From Heterodera schachtii (taxonomy: Eukaryota > Nematoda > Chromadorea > Rhabditida > Heteroderidae): a stretch of DNA of 64,000 nt. The stretch spans positions 2,510,416 to 2,574,415 of the forward strand of contig SIJG01000003.1 of the NCBI GenBank assembly GCA_023374025.1, given 5' to 3'. Of this stretch, positions 42,691 through 55,615 are shown in pieces (the first letter of the stretch is position 1; each line of letters opens with the position of its first letter). Below the pieces are notes generated by a model. That model saw only the letters and a program-made list of their open reading frames with translations, was not told the DNA's origin and searched no databases. Both the position numbers and the translations under genes were made by a program.

Positions 42691-44250
42691 AGTTGAGCTC
42701 GAGACTGAGACAAAAAAAACCGCATCAAAATTAATTCGAGACCAAAGACCAAGAAGACTCTTGAACAATCCAAATTCCCAATGACTAAATCCATTTTTAA
42801 TCACAATAGTTTTTTATTTTATAGTACATCAATTTGGAAAACTTTTTTTTTTAATTTTACTATTGACAAAGATCAGCAGAAAATGGCAATTTTCGTCCTG
42901 TTTTTAAAAGGATTACTCATTCGGCACGGCACTGCCCACAAACAACGGCGGCGGCGCGGGCGGAGGACGGCACACTCTCATAACTCATTTTGTTAATTGG
43001 CGTGACGAAACAACCACTGGGCTTGTTCTTTGGCAAATAATAATAATAAGCTGTAATATGTACATTATTCCATCATCATACCTAAAACAATAACAAAAAT
43101 ATTTGTTTGGGTTTTACATGGGCCCGAGGCGGCAATTTGAGTTAAAAAGGGTGAGAAATATGTCTAATAATGCCCCTTGATGACCCCAATTAGGGCATGA
43201 TAATTACATTGTGTTTAGTGGTCTTAATGATGCCGAAAAGCGCAATCATAAAGGATTATTGTAATTTGTGTTTTGGATAAACTCAATTGTTTTAAAAAAG
43301 TGAAAGCCCATTTTCCTAGAATGTCCTTTAAAATTAGCAATTTGCCCATCGGTGTAAAAATTAAAGCCCAAAAATTTCAAATTTGCGGATCTCGCTGCGG
43401 GATTGGAATTCAAAATTTGCGGAACGGGGCCCGCGGGATTAATCCCGCAAAACCTGCAATTTCCAAAAATGCGAGATTGCCGACTTGAATCCCGTCCCAT
43501 GCCGAACTCTACTAAAAACAGCTCGGTTTTTTTTTTTTTGCATTCTGTCAATGTGAATTAAATAAATTTTTGGCTTTATTTTCGCATTATTTGCTTTTAT
43601 TTACACAGAATATGCTAATAATTAAAATTGGGTTTAATTGCGTTAATGATGCCGAAAAGCGTAATCATATTCAAAAGGTTATTTCAATTTATGTGTTGAT
43701 ATGTCTTCGATTCGTGGAAATTCGTAAGTTTTTTAAGAATGTCCTTTAAAATTAGAGCAATTTGCCCATCGATGTAAAAATAGCTCTTAAATTAATAATT
43801 TTTGGCTATATTTTCGCATTTAATTTAATTTTAGTGGCTAAGGCCTGGATTTTTTTTTTTTTTGTGTTTTTATATCTATTTAATTATGATGATGACTTAA
43901 AATAAAACATTTGTCCACTTGAGACAACAAATTTTAAAAATTTGTACACGAAATCCAGGCGATTTTCGTGCTAACCTGGACCTGGGCCTGAATTTTACAT
44001 CATTTTGAACCTGACTTAGATTGCGAAAACGGCGCAATGGGAGCAATACTGTCCTTGAATTCATACATTTTCCTGCAAAGTCCTTGAAACCCATCTAATC
44101 AGTCCTTGGAAATGTAATTCGGACTATACGAACAATTGTTGTAATTAATGCGTATCACATGGTGATCACTAAACTCCAAAGTACGCGGGCGCTGTCGTCA
44201 TCACTAATTACCCATTAATTACCCGCTGCTTCTCTTTCCCATTTTCGCTG
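42691..44250. other. Intergenic with duplicated segments
   Basis: 42690-42960 is related to the inverted sequence at 35270-35430. Two copies of an approximately 300-bp segment follow (from about 43210 and 43635), sharing ATGATGCCGAAAAGCG, AATGTCCTTTAAAATTAG and CAATTTGCCCATCG. The first copy contains an extra block at about 43365-43512 made of CGGGATT/AATCCCG units and ending GCCGAACTCTACT, which resembles a decayed TAGAG-ended hAT element. No gene. Confidence 0.45.
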
Positions 44251-44339
44251 CCGCCCGCCCCCCCCCCCCCCCCCCCCCCCGGGGCGATCGGCGACATTTG
44301 CCCTGGGGCAATGATGGACAAAGGAGCAATAAAATAATA

Positions 44340-44976
44340 TTTTATGGAGAAGGAAGGGAGAAGAGTGGAGCCAGTTGAGGGGATATTGTGGAAAAGAGTA
44401 TATGGGAAAGAAAAATAGGAAGGGAGAGAGTGCATGAAAGTGGAGAGACGAAAGGGAAAAAGAAAGAGAGAAAAAAGAAACGAAAATAGGAAGAAGTGAG
44501 ACGAAGAGAGTAAAAAAAGGAGCGTAGCGAGAAAGGGAGGGCGGAGGATAAAAAGGAAGGAAATAGAGGTAAGTGAGAGATCAGTGTGAGAGCGAGGGAA
44601 GAGAGGGAGAGAAAGAGAGAGAGAGGGGGGGGGATGAGAAGAGAGCGAGGAAGAGAGATATCATGAAAAAGGGAGAACGCGATCAGTGAGAGAAAGAGAG
44701 ATTCGGAGGGGAGAGATAAGGGTGAAAAGAGAGAGTGGGAAGGAGAAATGAGAAAGAATAAAAAGAAGTAATAAAACGAGAAAACACATAAAGAAGTAAC
44801 TGCTTTTCCCTAAAAGATTCCAGAAGCACGCATAAAATGACGACGGTTCGCCAAAGCGTGGGTAAAGTAAAGAATGCGCATATACATAAAAGAGAAGAAT
44901 GAAGCGATTAGACGGAGTGATCAAACAGAGGGGGGAGAGAGAGAGAGAAGAGAGAGAGAAGAGAGGACAAGAGAGA

Positions 44977-45050
<74 letters not shown>

Positions 45051-45120
45051 TAGAGAGAGGGGAGAGAGATAGAGAAAAGGGTGATAAAGAGGAGAGTGAG
45101 AGAGAAAACGCCAATTTGGA
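44340..45120. repeat. Purine-rich GA tract
   Basis: About 780 bases dominated by GAGAGA/GGAGAG on the + strand, interrupted around 44780-44900. Preceded by an approximately 25-base C run ending at 44280. Open frames on the minus strand here are low-complexity. Confidence 0.8.
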
Positions 45121-48092
45121 GGACAGACATACAGCGCAACACGGAGCGATCGGATCGAAAACGGAGATCAAAGCGCAGCGTACGAATATGAAGGTGGTGA
45201 CCTTTGTATATCGTCCAGCAAATTCACTCATCCCCCCCCCCCCATTCAGTGTGCCCCCATTTATTGCTGCTGATCGTAAAAAGTGATCAGCAGCAGCAGA
45301 AGTCGTGCCTCTGCTGTTGCTGATCATTTTTAGCTTTTGCTTTCGCCGCATAACTTATTTGTTAGCGCTAAATGACCAACAGAATCAGCAGCAGGTGGGG
45401 CAAAATAGCCATGGCATGTGATGCGATCAGACCCGCGATTTTATGAAGCCCGGCTGATCAAGCCCAAAGAACTAAGCTTGTCCTGATCAGTGAAACCCAA
45501 AAGTCGAGAGATGATACATATTTCTTCACATTTCATTGCATTTCCTTAGCTTTTATCTCACAAAATCATTTTGTCTCAATTTCCGAGCCTTAAAAATGCC
45601 CCACAAATGTGCTGCCGATTCGTGCCATCTTTGCCTGCTGATCAACCATTTCAAATCTTCTCATCTGAAATAAAATTATATTGCTGGACAATTTGTCCAC
45701 CCGTTTTAAATGTTTTTTGTTGTCCCGTTTCGCCGATTACGACCATTATGACAGCGAAATTCAAGAAATTCGCTTGGCACTAATTTATTAGTTCATTAAT
45801 TAAGGGGTTTAGTCCCGGTGAAACCATTAAACTTGGCCATGGAACCCTGTCCCATAATTATCGGACCGATTGGCCTTGATGCTGCCGAAATTATAACAAT
45901 GCCATGATCAAAAAATCTCGAATTGTTTGCAATATCCCGACACGGTTTCCCATAATAAATATTTTCTCGACCAACTGTTGATTCCGATCAGCAGCAGGAG
46001 AAAAATAATATAAAAACACGGTGATCAGCAATTATTTTCCATAATTCCCCGTGAAACATTTTGCATTACTCATGTGAATACCCAAAATGATCATTAGGGG
46101 CTTTAAATTATATGGAAATCCATATTTTCCTGGACTTTGGGAGCCCTGCACGAAAAACATGTTTTTATCATGATTTGAAGCTTCTAGAATAACTTTCCAT
46201 ATCCATGTTTTTCCATAATTCGCGTTTTATGCAGAGATCTCCTTATTTTGACATTAAGATGCCCATATGCATCTTGACATTTCTTGAAAAAAGCTTATTA
46301 AAACGGGGCCCCATCAACTAATTGGCCTTTTTAACCCCCTCAAGGTCGGAAAATTCTCCAATTTTTTTTAAATTTTCTTGTGAATTTCTGATTTAAAGCT
46401 TTTCTTAAAATGGTTTATTTCGTCAAAAATAAGCAAATGTGGAAAATTTCGCTTTTAGGTTGTTTTTCCAAAAAATTAACATGTTTTTTCTCAAATAATT
46501 TTTACTATTTAGCCAAATGAGGGTTATGCCTTAACATTTAGCGAATTTGAACAAATATCAAGAAATTTACTCCTCAAGTTTGGAAAACTTGTATCCATAT
46601 TTTTGCAATTTTATGACTTGTATCCATATTTTTGCAATTTTATGGCCATGTTTCGCGTTAATTCATTATTTTGCAAGTCCCTAATGCTTGCTTAACCAAC
46701 CTTTGGCTCACTGTCTAAAAATTCAAAATTTCCGCTAAATTTTACCACTTTTTCAAAAATTTTGTGCAATTTTGCCAAAAAAAGCATGGTAATTAGAGAA
46801 AAAATCGTTTGGTCCCCCCCCCCCCCCCCCTCCCCCCTAATCGTTTCATCATCACACCCAAATTCCTGTGAGTTTTTTGGCTATAATTTTTTGAATTTCG
46901 TCGCTCGCCCACCAATTTTTCCTTTTTTTTTTTTTTTGCGGAGATGGCCAAATGTGTAAATATTTGCTTTTTTCAACCTCCATTCAAATCCTCCCCCAAT
47001 TTGCGCTGCACTTTTGCCACAATTTGTCTCTTCCGTTCGTTCGTTCCGTCACGCGAAATTTTGGCCACGCCAACGGACGGACGGCGGCGAATGTTTGTCG
47101 CACGAATTATATATACCCCCCGGGGGGGGGGGAATTGATCAAACAAACAAAGCGAGAGGGACGTTTTGTTGGCCCGATCGGCTTCACCGAGAAAAACAAA
47201 ATGGGAATGGAACGGTTTGGTTGTGTCTGTGTCCCCGTTTAAGAGTTTTTGTGAGAAATTTGCAGTTTTGTATACCGCTGCGAAAATTAAAAAAAAAAAA
47301 AATTACACCCCAATTTTTATGTGCAACCAATTAATTAACTAATTAACTAAACTTTCCCATGCTCTAATCGAGTTGCAATTTTTACCAGCAACATTTGTTG
47401 ATGGAGGAAAACAGTAAATATTATTATAAAAAAAAGCGGATACAAATTTAATTCAGCACCTTAAGTCAACGGAGTAGCCAGGGGGGGGGGGGATTGAGGG
47501 AGATAAAGCCGCCCTCCCTCCGAGATCCAAAAAAGCAAAAAAAAAAACATTTCAACGAAAAGTGGGGTTTTTAAAAAAAAGAATTGAATAATAAGTAAAT
47601 AATTTATTAAACACATAAATTAATAAGATTTTAACTTTAAATTATTACTCTATTTAATCAAAAAACACACCTCCTAATTCGGGATTCTAAATCTGGCTAG
47701 TCCTTGCCTTAATTTGGCCAAGACTTTTTTTAACCAAAAAAATAAATTTTAAAATTTTCTTTCCATCAATTTAAGCATTTTTTGGTTGGCGAAAACAATT
47801 TTTGTTATTTTGAAATTCTGTAAATTAAATTTTCTTTATTTTTGTTGCCATTCGCCCACTAATGGCGCCGCGGTTTCGTTGACTAATGCGATAATTTTGT
47901 TTTGTTTAACGAAAATGAAAATTTGGCCAATTTGGCGTAATGACTATTGGGCGCTAATTTTTGAAAAACCGTAAAACGACACCGATTTTTTGAAAATTAA
48001 ATTAAATTAACTAATGCTTTAATTGGCTTTAGAGGTGTGGTGCCTAGAATTTTAAATTCACATTATCAATCTCACCAACATTTTATGAGTCA
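45121..48092. other. Gene-poor region
   Basis: No confident gene. Bases 45250-46050 are rich in TGATCA/CTGATCAG. About 46560-46640 has GTATCCATATTTTTGCAATTTTATG repeated once. G or C runs of 9-18 occur near 45232, 46816, 47117 and 47481. Confidence 0.45.
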
Positions 48093-48586
48093 ATTAATGG
48101 CAAAAACCATTTGGAATGGAAGCCCTTCGGCATAAATGTCTAAATTTAATTATTCGTTTCTGATCAGCTGAATATGCTAATTGGCTGATTGATATCCATC
48201 TCCCCAAGCTAATTAGGTAAATTAATGGCAAAAACAATTCGAAATGGAAGCCCTTCGGCATAAATGCCTAAATTTAATTATTCGTTTCTGATCAGCTGAA
48301 TATGCTAATTGGCTGATTGATATCCATCTCCCCAAGCTAATTAGGTAAATTAATGGCAAAAACAGTTCGAAATGGAAGCCCTTCGGCATAAATGCCTAAA
48401 TTTAATTATTCGTTTCTGATCAGCTGAATATGCTAATTGGCTGATTGATATCCATCTCCCCAAGCCTAATTATGTGATTAAATTAATGGGAAAACTTTAA
48501 AATGGAAGCCCTTCGACACGAATGCCACAAATTAATTATGCGTTTCTGATCAGTCCAATATGCTAATGGGTTGACTGATTGATTGT
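48093..48586. repeat. 128-bp tandem repeat, four units
   Basis: ATTAATGGCAAAAAC starts units at 48093, 48221 and 48349, and ATTAATGGG starts a fourth, more divergent unit at 48482. Each contains GGAAGCCCTTCGGCATAAATG, TTTCTGATCAGCTGAATATG (TGATCAGTCC in the last) and GATATCCATCTCCCCAAG. Units 2 and 3 are nearly identical. Confidence 0.92.
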
Positions 48587-51500
48587 TGTAATTATATAGA
48601 TGAATCATCAAATGGTTTCCCATTGGTCGCCGCCACTAATGGATGATCATTTGTTTAACTGTTCCCCTGTCTTAATGAATTATTAAGTCATTAGATCATC
48701 GCTAATTAGGCATGATCACTGTCTGGGCTGATGATCGGAGTCGTACACACACAATTCATCCATTCATTCGTTCATTAATTCATTCGTTTTATCGCAATAT
48801 GATCAGTTTATTTCTGCTGGTCACATTATGATATTGCTTTATAACATTATCTCTCGTATTCAGCTTAATCTCTCCAATTTAATTGCATTTAATGCCTATT
48901 TTAAAAATATAATTATTCATTGATGGGACGGAATTTTTTTTAATTAACAATGCTTTAAGTATCAATTTACTACATAATTCGTGGTTTTGCTGACTTTGTT
49001 CTTTTTTTTTCAAAATGCACCTTTCACGCACCTTTCACCTTAAATGAAGTATTTTGGAGTTTTTGGAATTTTTTATGCCTTAGGGTTCCATTTTGGGTTT
49101 CCGAATTCCAAAATTTCGGAAGCCTTGGAGTTCAACAATGTTTTCAAACTCCTTTTTTGTGTCCTAATGTCCACTGTCCAAATGTCCACTGTCCAAATGT
49201 CCACTGTCCAAATGTCCGGTCACGGCTGTCAGCTTCCCTCTCTGATCATCTGAAATACCTACATCTTCAATACTTGTAAAAAACCAATTTCATTTTTTGA
49301 TTTATTTATTTTTTCTGTTTGGCAATTCTTTTAAATTTTTTTCATACATTGAATGTGAATGGAGTGATGAATACAACTCCAATTTAATCACCCTTTTGAT
49401 TTTTTAATAGTTAAAAATCGAAAAAATGATAAGTTTTAAACTTTTTAATCCATAATTATTATTCCATCTTTTTATTATTATAAAAAAAGAAACAAAAATT
49501 TTTTTGAAAAAAAGTTTACAGAAAATTCTGGCACTTTTTATTTGACCAATATTAAAAAAGACAACTCACAAAGTTTTTTTTTCGTAATTTTTGGTCTTAG
49601 TTTTGGCCCATTTCTTTCTGAATTTCTATTTTTAAATTTCCCCTGGCATTTTTCTCCTTTCCATTTTAGTGCCATGCTTCAACTTACGCTTTTTGTCACC
49701 AAAACGTAAAAATATGTAAAGTGGCCACACTAATGAATACTTAATGAGATGCCTTGGCCACCAAAACTTTTTCCGACGATGGCACCGCCGCGGGGGGGGG
49801 GGAGAATCCTGCGCATATTTTATAATTTGTGTACAAACTCCAATTTATGGAGATGGGAAGGCAATTAATTAATGGCAATGCACGTGAATAATGTGGCATC
49901 TTTTATAATAATTATATGGCCAAGAAATGTGAGAAAATGAGTGAAAATTTGTGGAAAATGAAAAGTTTTCAAGGATTTTTTTTTTTGAAGGAAAGTTTTA
50001 CAAATAGGGGACATGTCGTAAATTGCTTTTTCCAATAGTAGGGCTTATATTTTCGGTGCTAAAAACTGGCAAAATAGTTGCTTAAACGAGAAAATAGCTA
50101 TTAAAAAGTTTATTTAGGGGGTTTAAAATGACAAAAATTTATTCAAAAGCCAACAAAATTAAGCCAAACTAGAAAATTGGTGCTAATTAACTCGAAACGT
50201 AGCAATATATGCCCTACTTAATTAGTCCGGTCAAGCCCATTTAGCAATCTTTTGATTATCCATTTAAATTGAGGCAAAACGTTCGCTTTTCTCGCCATTT
50301 CAATGTTCTGATCAGTGCGAGAGCGCCCTCCCGTCGATCAACGATTAATCTCATCAAAGTTTCCGATCATTAGGCTGATTCTGATCACTTGCATTTCATT
50401 TGTTTATCCGACCAATTCTTTCACTAAGATTTGTTTTGGATATATTCTTTTCCCCCGCTAATTTGTTTTCACGATTCGGCATTCGCAAAATTAAGCACCC
50501 ATTGGCATTTGTTTCGCTGCTTTTCATCCCCGCAATTGGCACCACATATGCCAAATTAACACCACCGGAGGGCCTTTATGCGCTTATGGGTTGGCACGCA
50601 AAGTTCACAAATCAAACATTAATCAAATAAAGCCCCCCGTATTTGGAAGAAAATAAAAAGCCGTCCAGCAGAGAAACCCACCCCCGGCTTTACACAAAAT
50701 GCCAAAAAAGGCGCATTTTTTGTTTTGCCAAATTTGGATGGTTAATAAGCCAACAAAACAAAAAAATGACAACGCTATGAGCATAAATGCCAAAAGCAAT
50801 TTTGTGCAAATTATTTTCATTACGAGAATTAATTTTCGTTTGAAAAGGTGGCACAAATCCGCTTAGAATTCACATTTGGCATCATAATACTGTAAGCTAT
50901 TAGCAAAAATCACCGCTGATTATGTAATACTGTAAAGAGAGAATATATGGCTTCCATAAACAGGAGCAGAAATTAACAACACATTCAACCAAATTTGGTA
51001 ATATACTATATTTCAATTTTACCGTAATACTGCCTTTAATGGGTACGGTGTATATACCGTAGTGCCATACAGTAGGCAACAAACCCAAAATTTTAATAAT
51101 CATTTCAAAAATATCCAATTAAAATTTTGGCGTCAATTTCTCAATTAAATTTTCATGCCTATAAATTTTTTTTGCCTATTCAGTTGTGCACTTTCTCTGA
51201 TTTTTTTTGATCCAAAAATGGCAGCCTTAATTAACTACTAATTACCCCCACCTCTCCCCATTATTTGTAAGTAATCATTTTCCGCCCTGTGGCCATCCAT
51301 GTGTACTGTAGTTTTGTGCTGTTACCGGTTTCAAAATTTACTCCCACACATTATTAACCCATCAAATAATAATATTAGGCAATTTCTTTGTGTGTCTTTT
51401 TGTGACGTATTCTGCCCATTCTGAATGATATGAGAGTAAATTGTGGGGTTTTTTTTTTTTTTTTTTTTGCCTCTTTCGTCGGATGAAAAAGCAATAAATT

Positions 51501-52439
51501 GATTTTATATTATATATTTTATATAAATTTCTACGAAAATTTTATAAATCGGCAATCGAATCTCTGGGCTACTTCAAGTGAATTATGGAGAATACTCGAG
51601 TGGCTTGGTCTTGTGTCTCGACTCGACTCGAGAAAAGTCTCGGGTTTTTTCGGTCTCGATCTCAAGTCTCGGGCTCAAATGACGGTCTAGAATCTCGGAA
51701 GTTTTCGCTCCCGAACATCGCCAATAATCGGTGTGTATCAACCCGAAATTAGGTCCTGAGGACCGGCATATTCATCTTCTTCGATCATCATTTTTGAATC
51801 CTCTTTTTCTCTTGCCTTCCCCCGATCAGTCAGTTATATTCCTCATCATCCCTCAGCATGCATCTCTGATCAATTTTAGCTTCTATTCCCCCACTTCCCG
51901 GTCTCCTGCTGCTGATCAGCTTTTCTTCTTATCTTTCCTTTTTTTCTGACCAGTTTTGCTGGCCATTCTCCGATCAGTTCCTGTACCAAAAACCCTCTTT
52001 CTCTCTCTCCTGCTGCCGTTGTATTTTATTAATAATAAATATTATTATTATTATTTTTATTTTTTTCCAATCAATGCACAATTTTAATACAATGGGCCAA
52101 TTGACGGACAATAAAACAAAACAACACATTCATTTATTATTATTTTGTTTATTGTTTTATTGTTTGGTCATATGATGATCTGCTGACGAGTGAGTGAGTG
52201 TTTGATGAGTGTAACCCATCAAATTTTGTGAAATTAAACACAAAAAATGAAGACGGACGGACGACGGCCCTTTGGGGGCGTCCGTCGCTTTTTGTCGGCG
52301 GAATGGCGAAGGTGCGAAATGGCGAAATTTGTGTGAGAGCGGAGTGATTGATTTCGGTTGCTGAGTGTCGGTTGAACTGTTCAATGACTGATCAGTGACA
52401 GCCAATCAGATCAGAGGGGGAACAAAAATGCTGAGGAGG
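48587..52439. other. Gene-poor region
   Basis: No confident gene. A cluster of TACTGTA/TACAGTA motifs lies at about 50885-51310. TGATCA motifs recur at 48700-48800, 50310-50390 and 51790-51990. About 51590-51710 contains CTCGAG/TCTCGACTCGAC repeats. A 76-codon frame at 50400-50630 shows no family features. Confidence 0.4.
49166..49217. repeat. 15-bp tandem repeat
   Basis: AATGTCCACTGTCCA repeated three times followed by a partial fourth unit. Confidence 0.9.
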
Positions 52440-53120
52440 AAAAAACGAAAATTTGGCACTTTTTCGGCATATATTTGGCAAAATTGGCGTGAAATGAGTC
52501 AGTGGCCATTTTTGGCGTAAATTAACCTGAAATGCCGTAAAATGAACCCATATTTGGCATGAATTTGATAAAAGTGCCGTGAAGTCCAAAATTTAGGCAA
52601 ACAAAAATACTTGGCTATTTTTGGCATGGATTTGCCACAATTAGCGTTAAGTGAGTCAGTGGCCATTTTTGGCATATATTTATGTGAAAATCCCGAAACT
52701 AACCGATGAAATTTACTTAAATTTTGATCATTTTGGCATGCATTTCGCAAAATTGGCGTGTAAACTCCGATTTGACCATTTTTGGCATGAATTTGATTAA
52801 AGTGCCGTAAAAAGTCCCAAAATTTAGGCACACAAATAGTTTGGCTATTTTTTCGGCATGGATTTGGCAAATTGGCGTAAAAGGAGTATTTGGCTATTTT
52901 CGGCACAAATTTGCTCAAAGTGCCGTGAAATGACCCCAAGAATTTACTTAAACCGATAATGCTTACTATTTTGGCATGAACGTGGCAAAATTAACGCGAA
53001 ATTAGCCCATGAAAATTCAAAAAAAAAATCTTTTGCCATTTTCGGCATAATTTGCGCGAAATGAATCCATGAAATTTATTAAAACGAAAATGTTGGCTAT
53101 TTTCGGCATAATTTTACAAA
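52440..53120. repeat. Degenerate ~45-50 bp minisatellite
   Basis: Many imperfect copies of TTGGCTATTTTTGGCATGAATTTGGCAAAATTGGCGTGAAATGA; unit variants alternate, and a higher-order period of about 220-230 bp is suggested by the recurring AAAATTTAGGCA-CACAAA segment. It keeps a long minus-strand frame open by repetition; not a gene. Confidence 0.75.
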
Positions 53121-55540
53121 TTGCAATGGAATAAACCCTAGCAAATTTTAAAAACAAATTAAAGAACACGTCAAGGACGTCCTTGGAAACGAAAGAAATG
53201 TCCTTTGAATCAGCAGGAATAACAATAATAATAATAATCTCCTTGGAAATTCACTTATACGTGGCAATTGATGTGAACTAAATTAGGATTTTCCATTTTT
53301 GGATTAGCCAAAAAGCCATAATATTTAATAATAATATCAAAAATAATAATTTTAAGTGTAAACAAAGCGAGGCGATTTATTTTCTGCCTTCATTTTCTTC
53401 AGCTTTTCCGCCCATGAATCTTATCAAATTTGTCTCTCAACCATAAGTCGTCCTAATAATATTTGTTTTTATTCCCTGTTGAAATATTATTTTATTTATT
53501 TATACCAAAAAAATATATATTTTTTGGGGGATTTTTTTAGGATTTTTTGGGGTTTTCTTTGACAAACCCACAAATTTTATAATAAAAATTCCATCTTCCG
53601 GTTGGGTCTGGGTCTGGTCTTTTTTATTACAATTCAGATGTTTAATTAATTAAATGATGCTTTAAAAGCTGTCTCAAACAAATTATTTTCAAATTTTAAA
53701 TTTAAATTTTCAAATTTTAACCCTTTCCTTCCGCCTTCATCTTCTCTTCTCCAATATATCCGTTGCTTTGTTTCTTGGCGAATCGTCTTTCTGCTGACCT
53801 TGGCACATTTGCAGTTTTTTCCCCTCAAAACCATTTTAAATTATTTTTGAAAATTAATTTTTAAATATATTTTCAATTTTTTAATACCCATTTTTTATTC
53901 CATTTTCGTTCGTTTTCGCCTCCAATTCAATCCCCAACAAAATAAATTGGTGTATTTGTGCTTTGTGTGAGTGCGTGAATTCCCGTGGGAACACTAAAAA
54001 AGGCCAACAATCGGCCGGCGGAGGGCGTCGCGTCGCTTTTCCGCCGATGGCTAATCTTTTGTCCGTCCGTTGTGCCGGGGGCGGGGGGGGGTGCCATTTT
54101 TGGACCTTCCAAAATCGGTGGACCGCAAAATAATAATAATAATAAAATAATAAATCCGTCCGTTAATTCCCTGGGGGGGGGCAATGGAAAATGGGAGAGG
54201 AATTAAAAATGGGATTCATTTTCATCATTTTCCTCATCGAACGGACAGCGAAAATCGACGACCAGAGCAAAGACCAACCAATCTCATCCACAGCGTCTAT
54301 TTAGTTCTTCCATTCTCAAACAAAATGCCAGTAAATGGAGGAGAGAATCCTTGGGGAGAATGGCATCGCCGTGAAAATGCCTTGAGAATGCCAAAAAATC
54401 AAAAATTTGTGCCGAGAATTGGGGGCTGAGATGGGAATGAACTGGTGCCAAAGTTGGGGCTAGGAAGAACTATGACCATCATCAAGCCATGTTTGAATTG
54501 GACAAAATTTGTTTGCAACTGCTGAGACTCGAGATTTGAGATTGGGTCGAGAATTGGTGGGCGGGAGTCGGGAATCGGTGCCGAAATTTGAAATTTGAGA
54601 TTGTTGGTCCCGACGGCAATTGATCCCAAATTCGGGAAGGTAATCTGACCGGAATTCAAAAATTCGAAACAACAATTTCATTTCTGGGTCGAGAGAATTT
54701 CGAATTGTATCAGAATTCACCCCCCCCCCCCCCCCGCGCCTCACAGACAAAAATTTGCCCAATTAGAAGCAAATAAACAAATAATAATAATTATTATTAT
54801 TATTTGCCACCAAAAGAGGGGGGGGGGGGGGGGAGTATTTGCCAATTTGTGAAAAACGTGTCAAAAAGGTCAAAAATGTGGCAAACACATTCATTGATGA
54901 GTGGGAGGGTGGGGGGGGGGAGGGATTAACGATTTGCCCTCCCCCGGGGGGAGAGGGGGGGGGGGAGGAAAGGATGTGTTGGAAAACAGTAGAAACCAAG
55001 TCCAAAAGAGGGTGCGAGGTGGTGGTGCAGAAGTGAGAATTGGCCCTGTTGGGTGAAAAGCATTACTCGAAAGAGCCCGAGAGCCTCGAGAAAATTCAAA
55101 AAGAAATTAATTACGATTGCCTTTTTAGCAATTTTGGATTTGACTCCCGGGAAAAGGACTTTCGAGCTTACAATTACCCGGTGCCAATGGCCATTAGTAT
55201 TTTCTGCGACTTCCTATTGGGTATTCATTGTGAATCTCAGTTAAAAAAAAAACCGAAAATCTTTAAAAAATTAAAAAAAAATGGTTTTTTTTTTTTTTGC
55301 TTCTTTTTTTATAGTTTGTAACCAAAAAAATCATATTTTAGAGTAAATTTGGCCTTTGGAATTGGCAGAGATGTGAGAGCAAATGCAAGAGGGAACGAAA
55401 TAGTGCAAGCACTCAATGGGGGAATGTCATGGCACAGAGAAAGCAGAGACAAAAGCAGAAATAGTGTAGGAAAGGAAGAGAAATAACAACAAAGAAAAAG
55501 AACAAATCTTAATATTGTGCAAGGGGAGAAGAGAGAGAAG

Positions 55541-55615
<75 letters not shown>

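Noticed and set aside
48093..48586. CRISPR-like array
   Set aside because: Whole 128-bp units repeat without unique spacers; eukaryotic context.
50400..50630. 76-codon frame starting MFIRPILSLRF
   Set aside because: Hydrophobic but no family features, splice context or repeat support.
52499..52939. 146-codon minus-strand frame with repeated His/Lys/Asn words
   Set aside because: The frame follows the ~45-50 bp minisatellite; repeats of the same peptide are a by-product.
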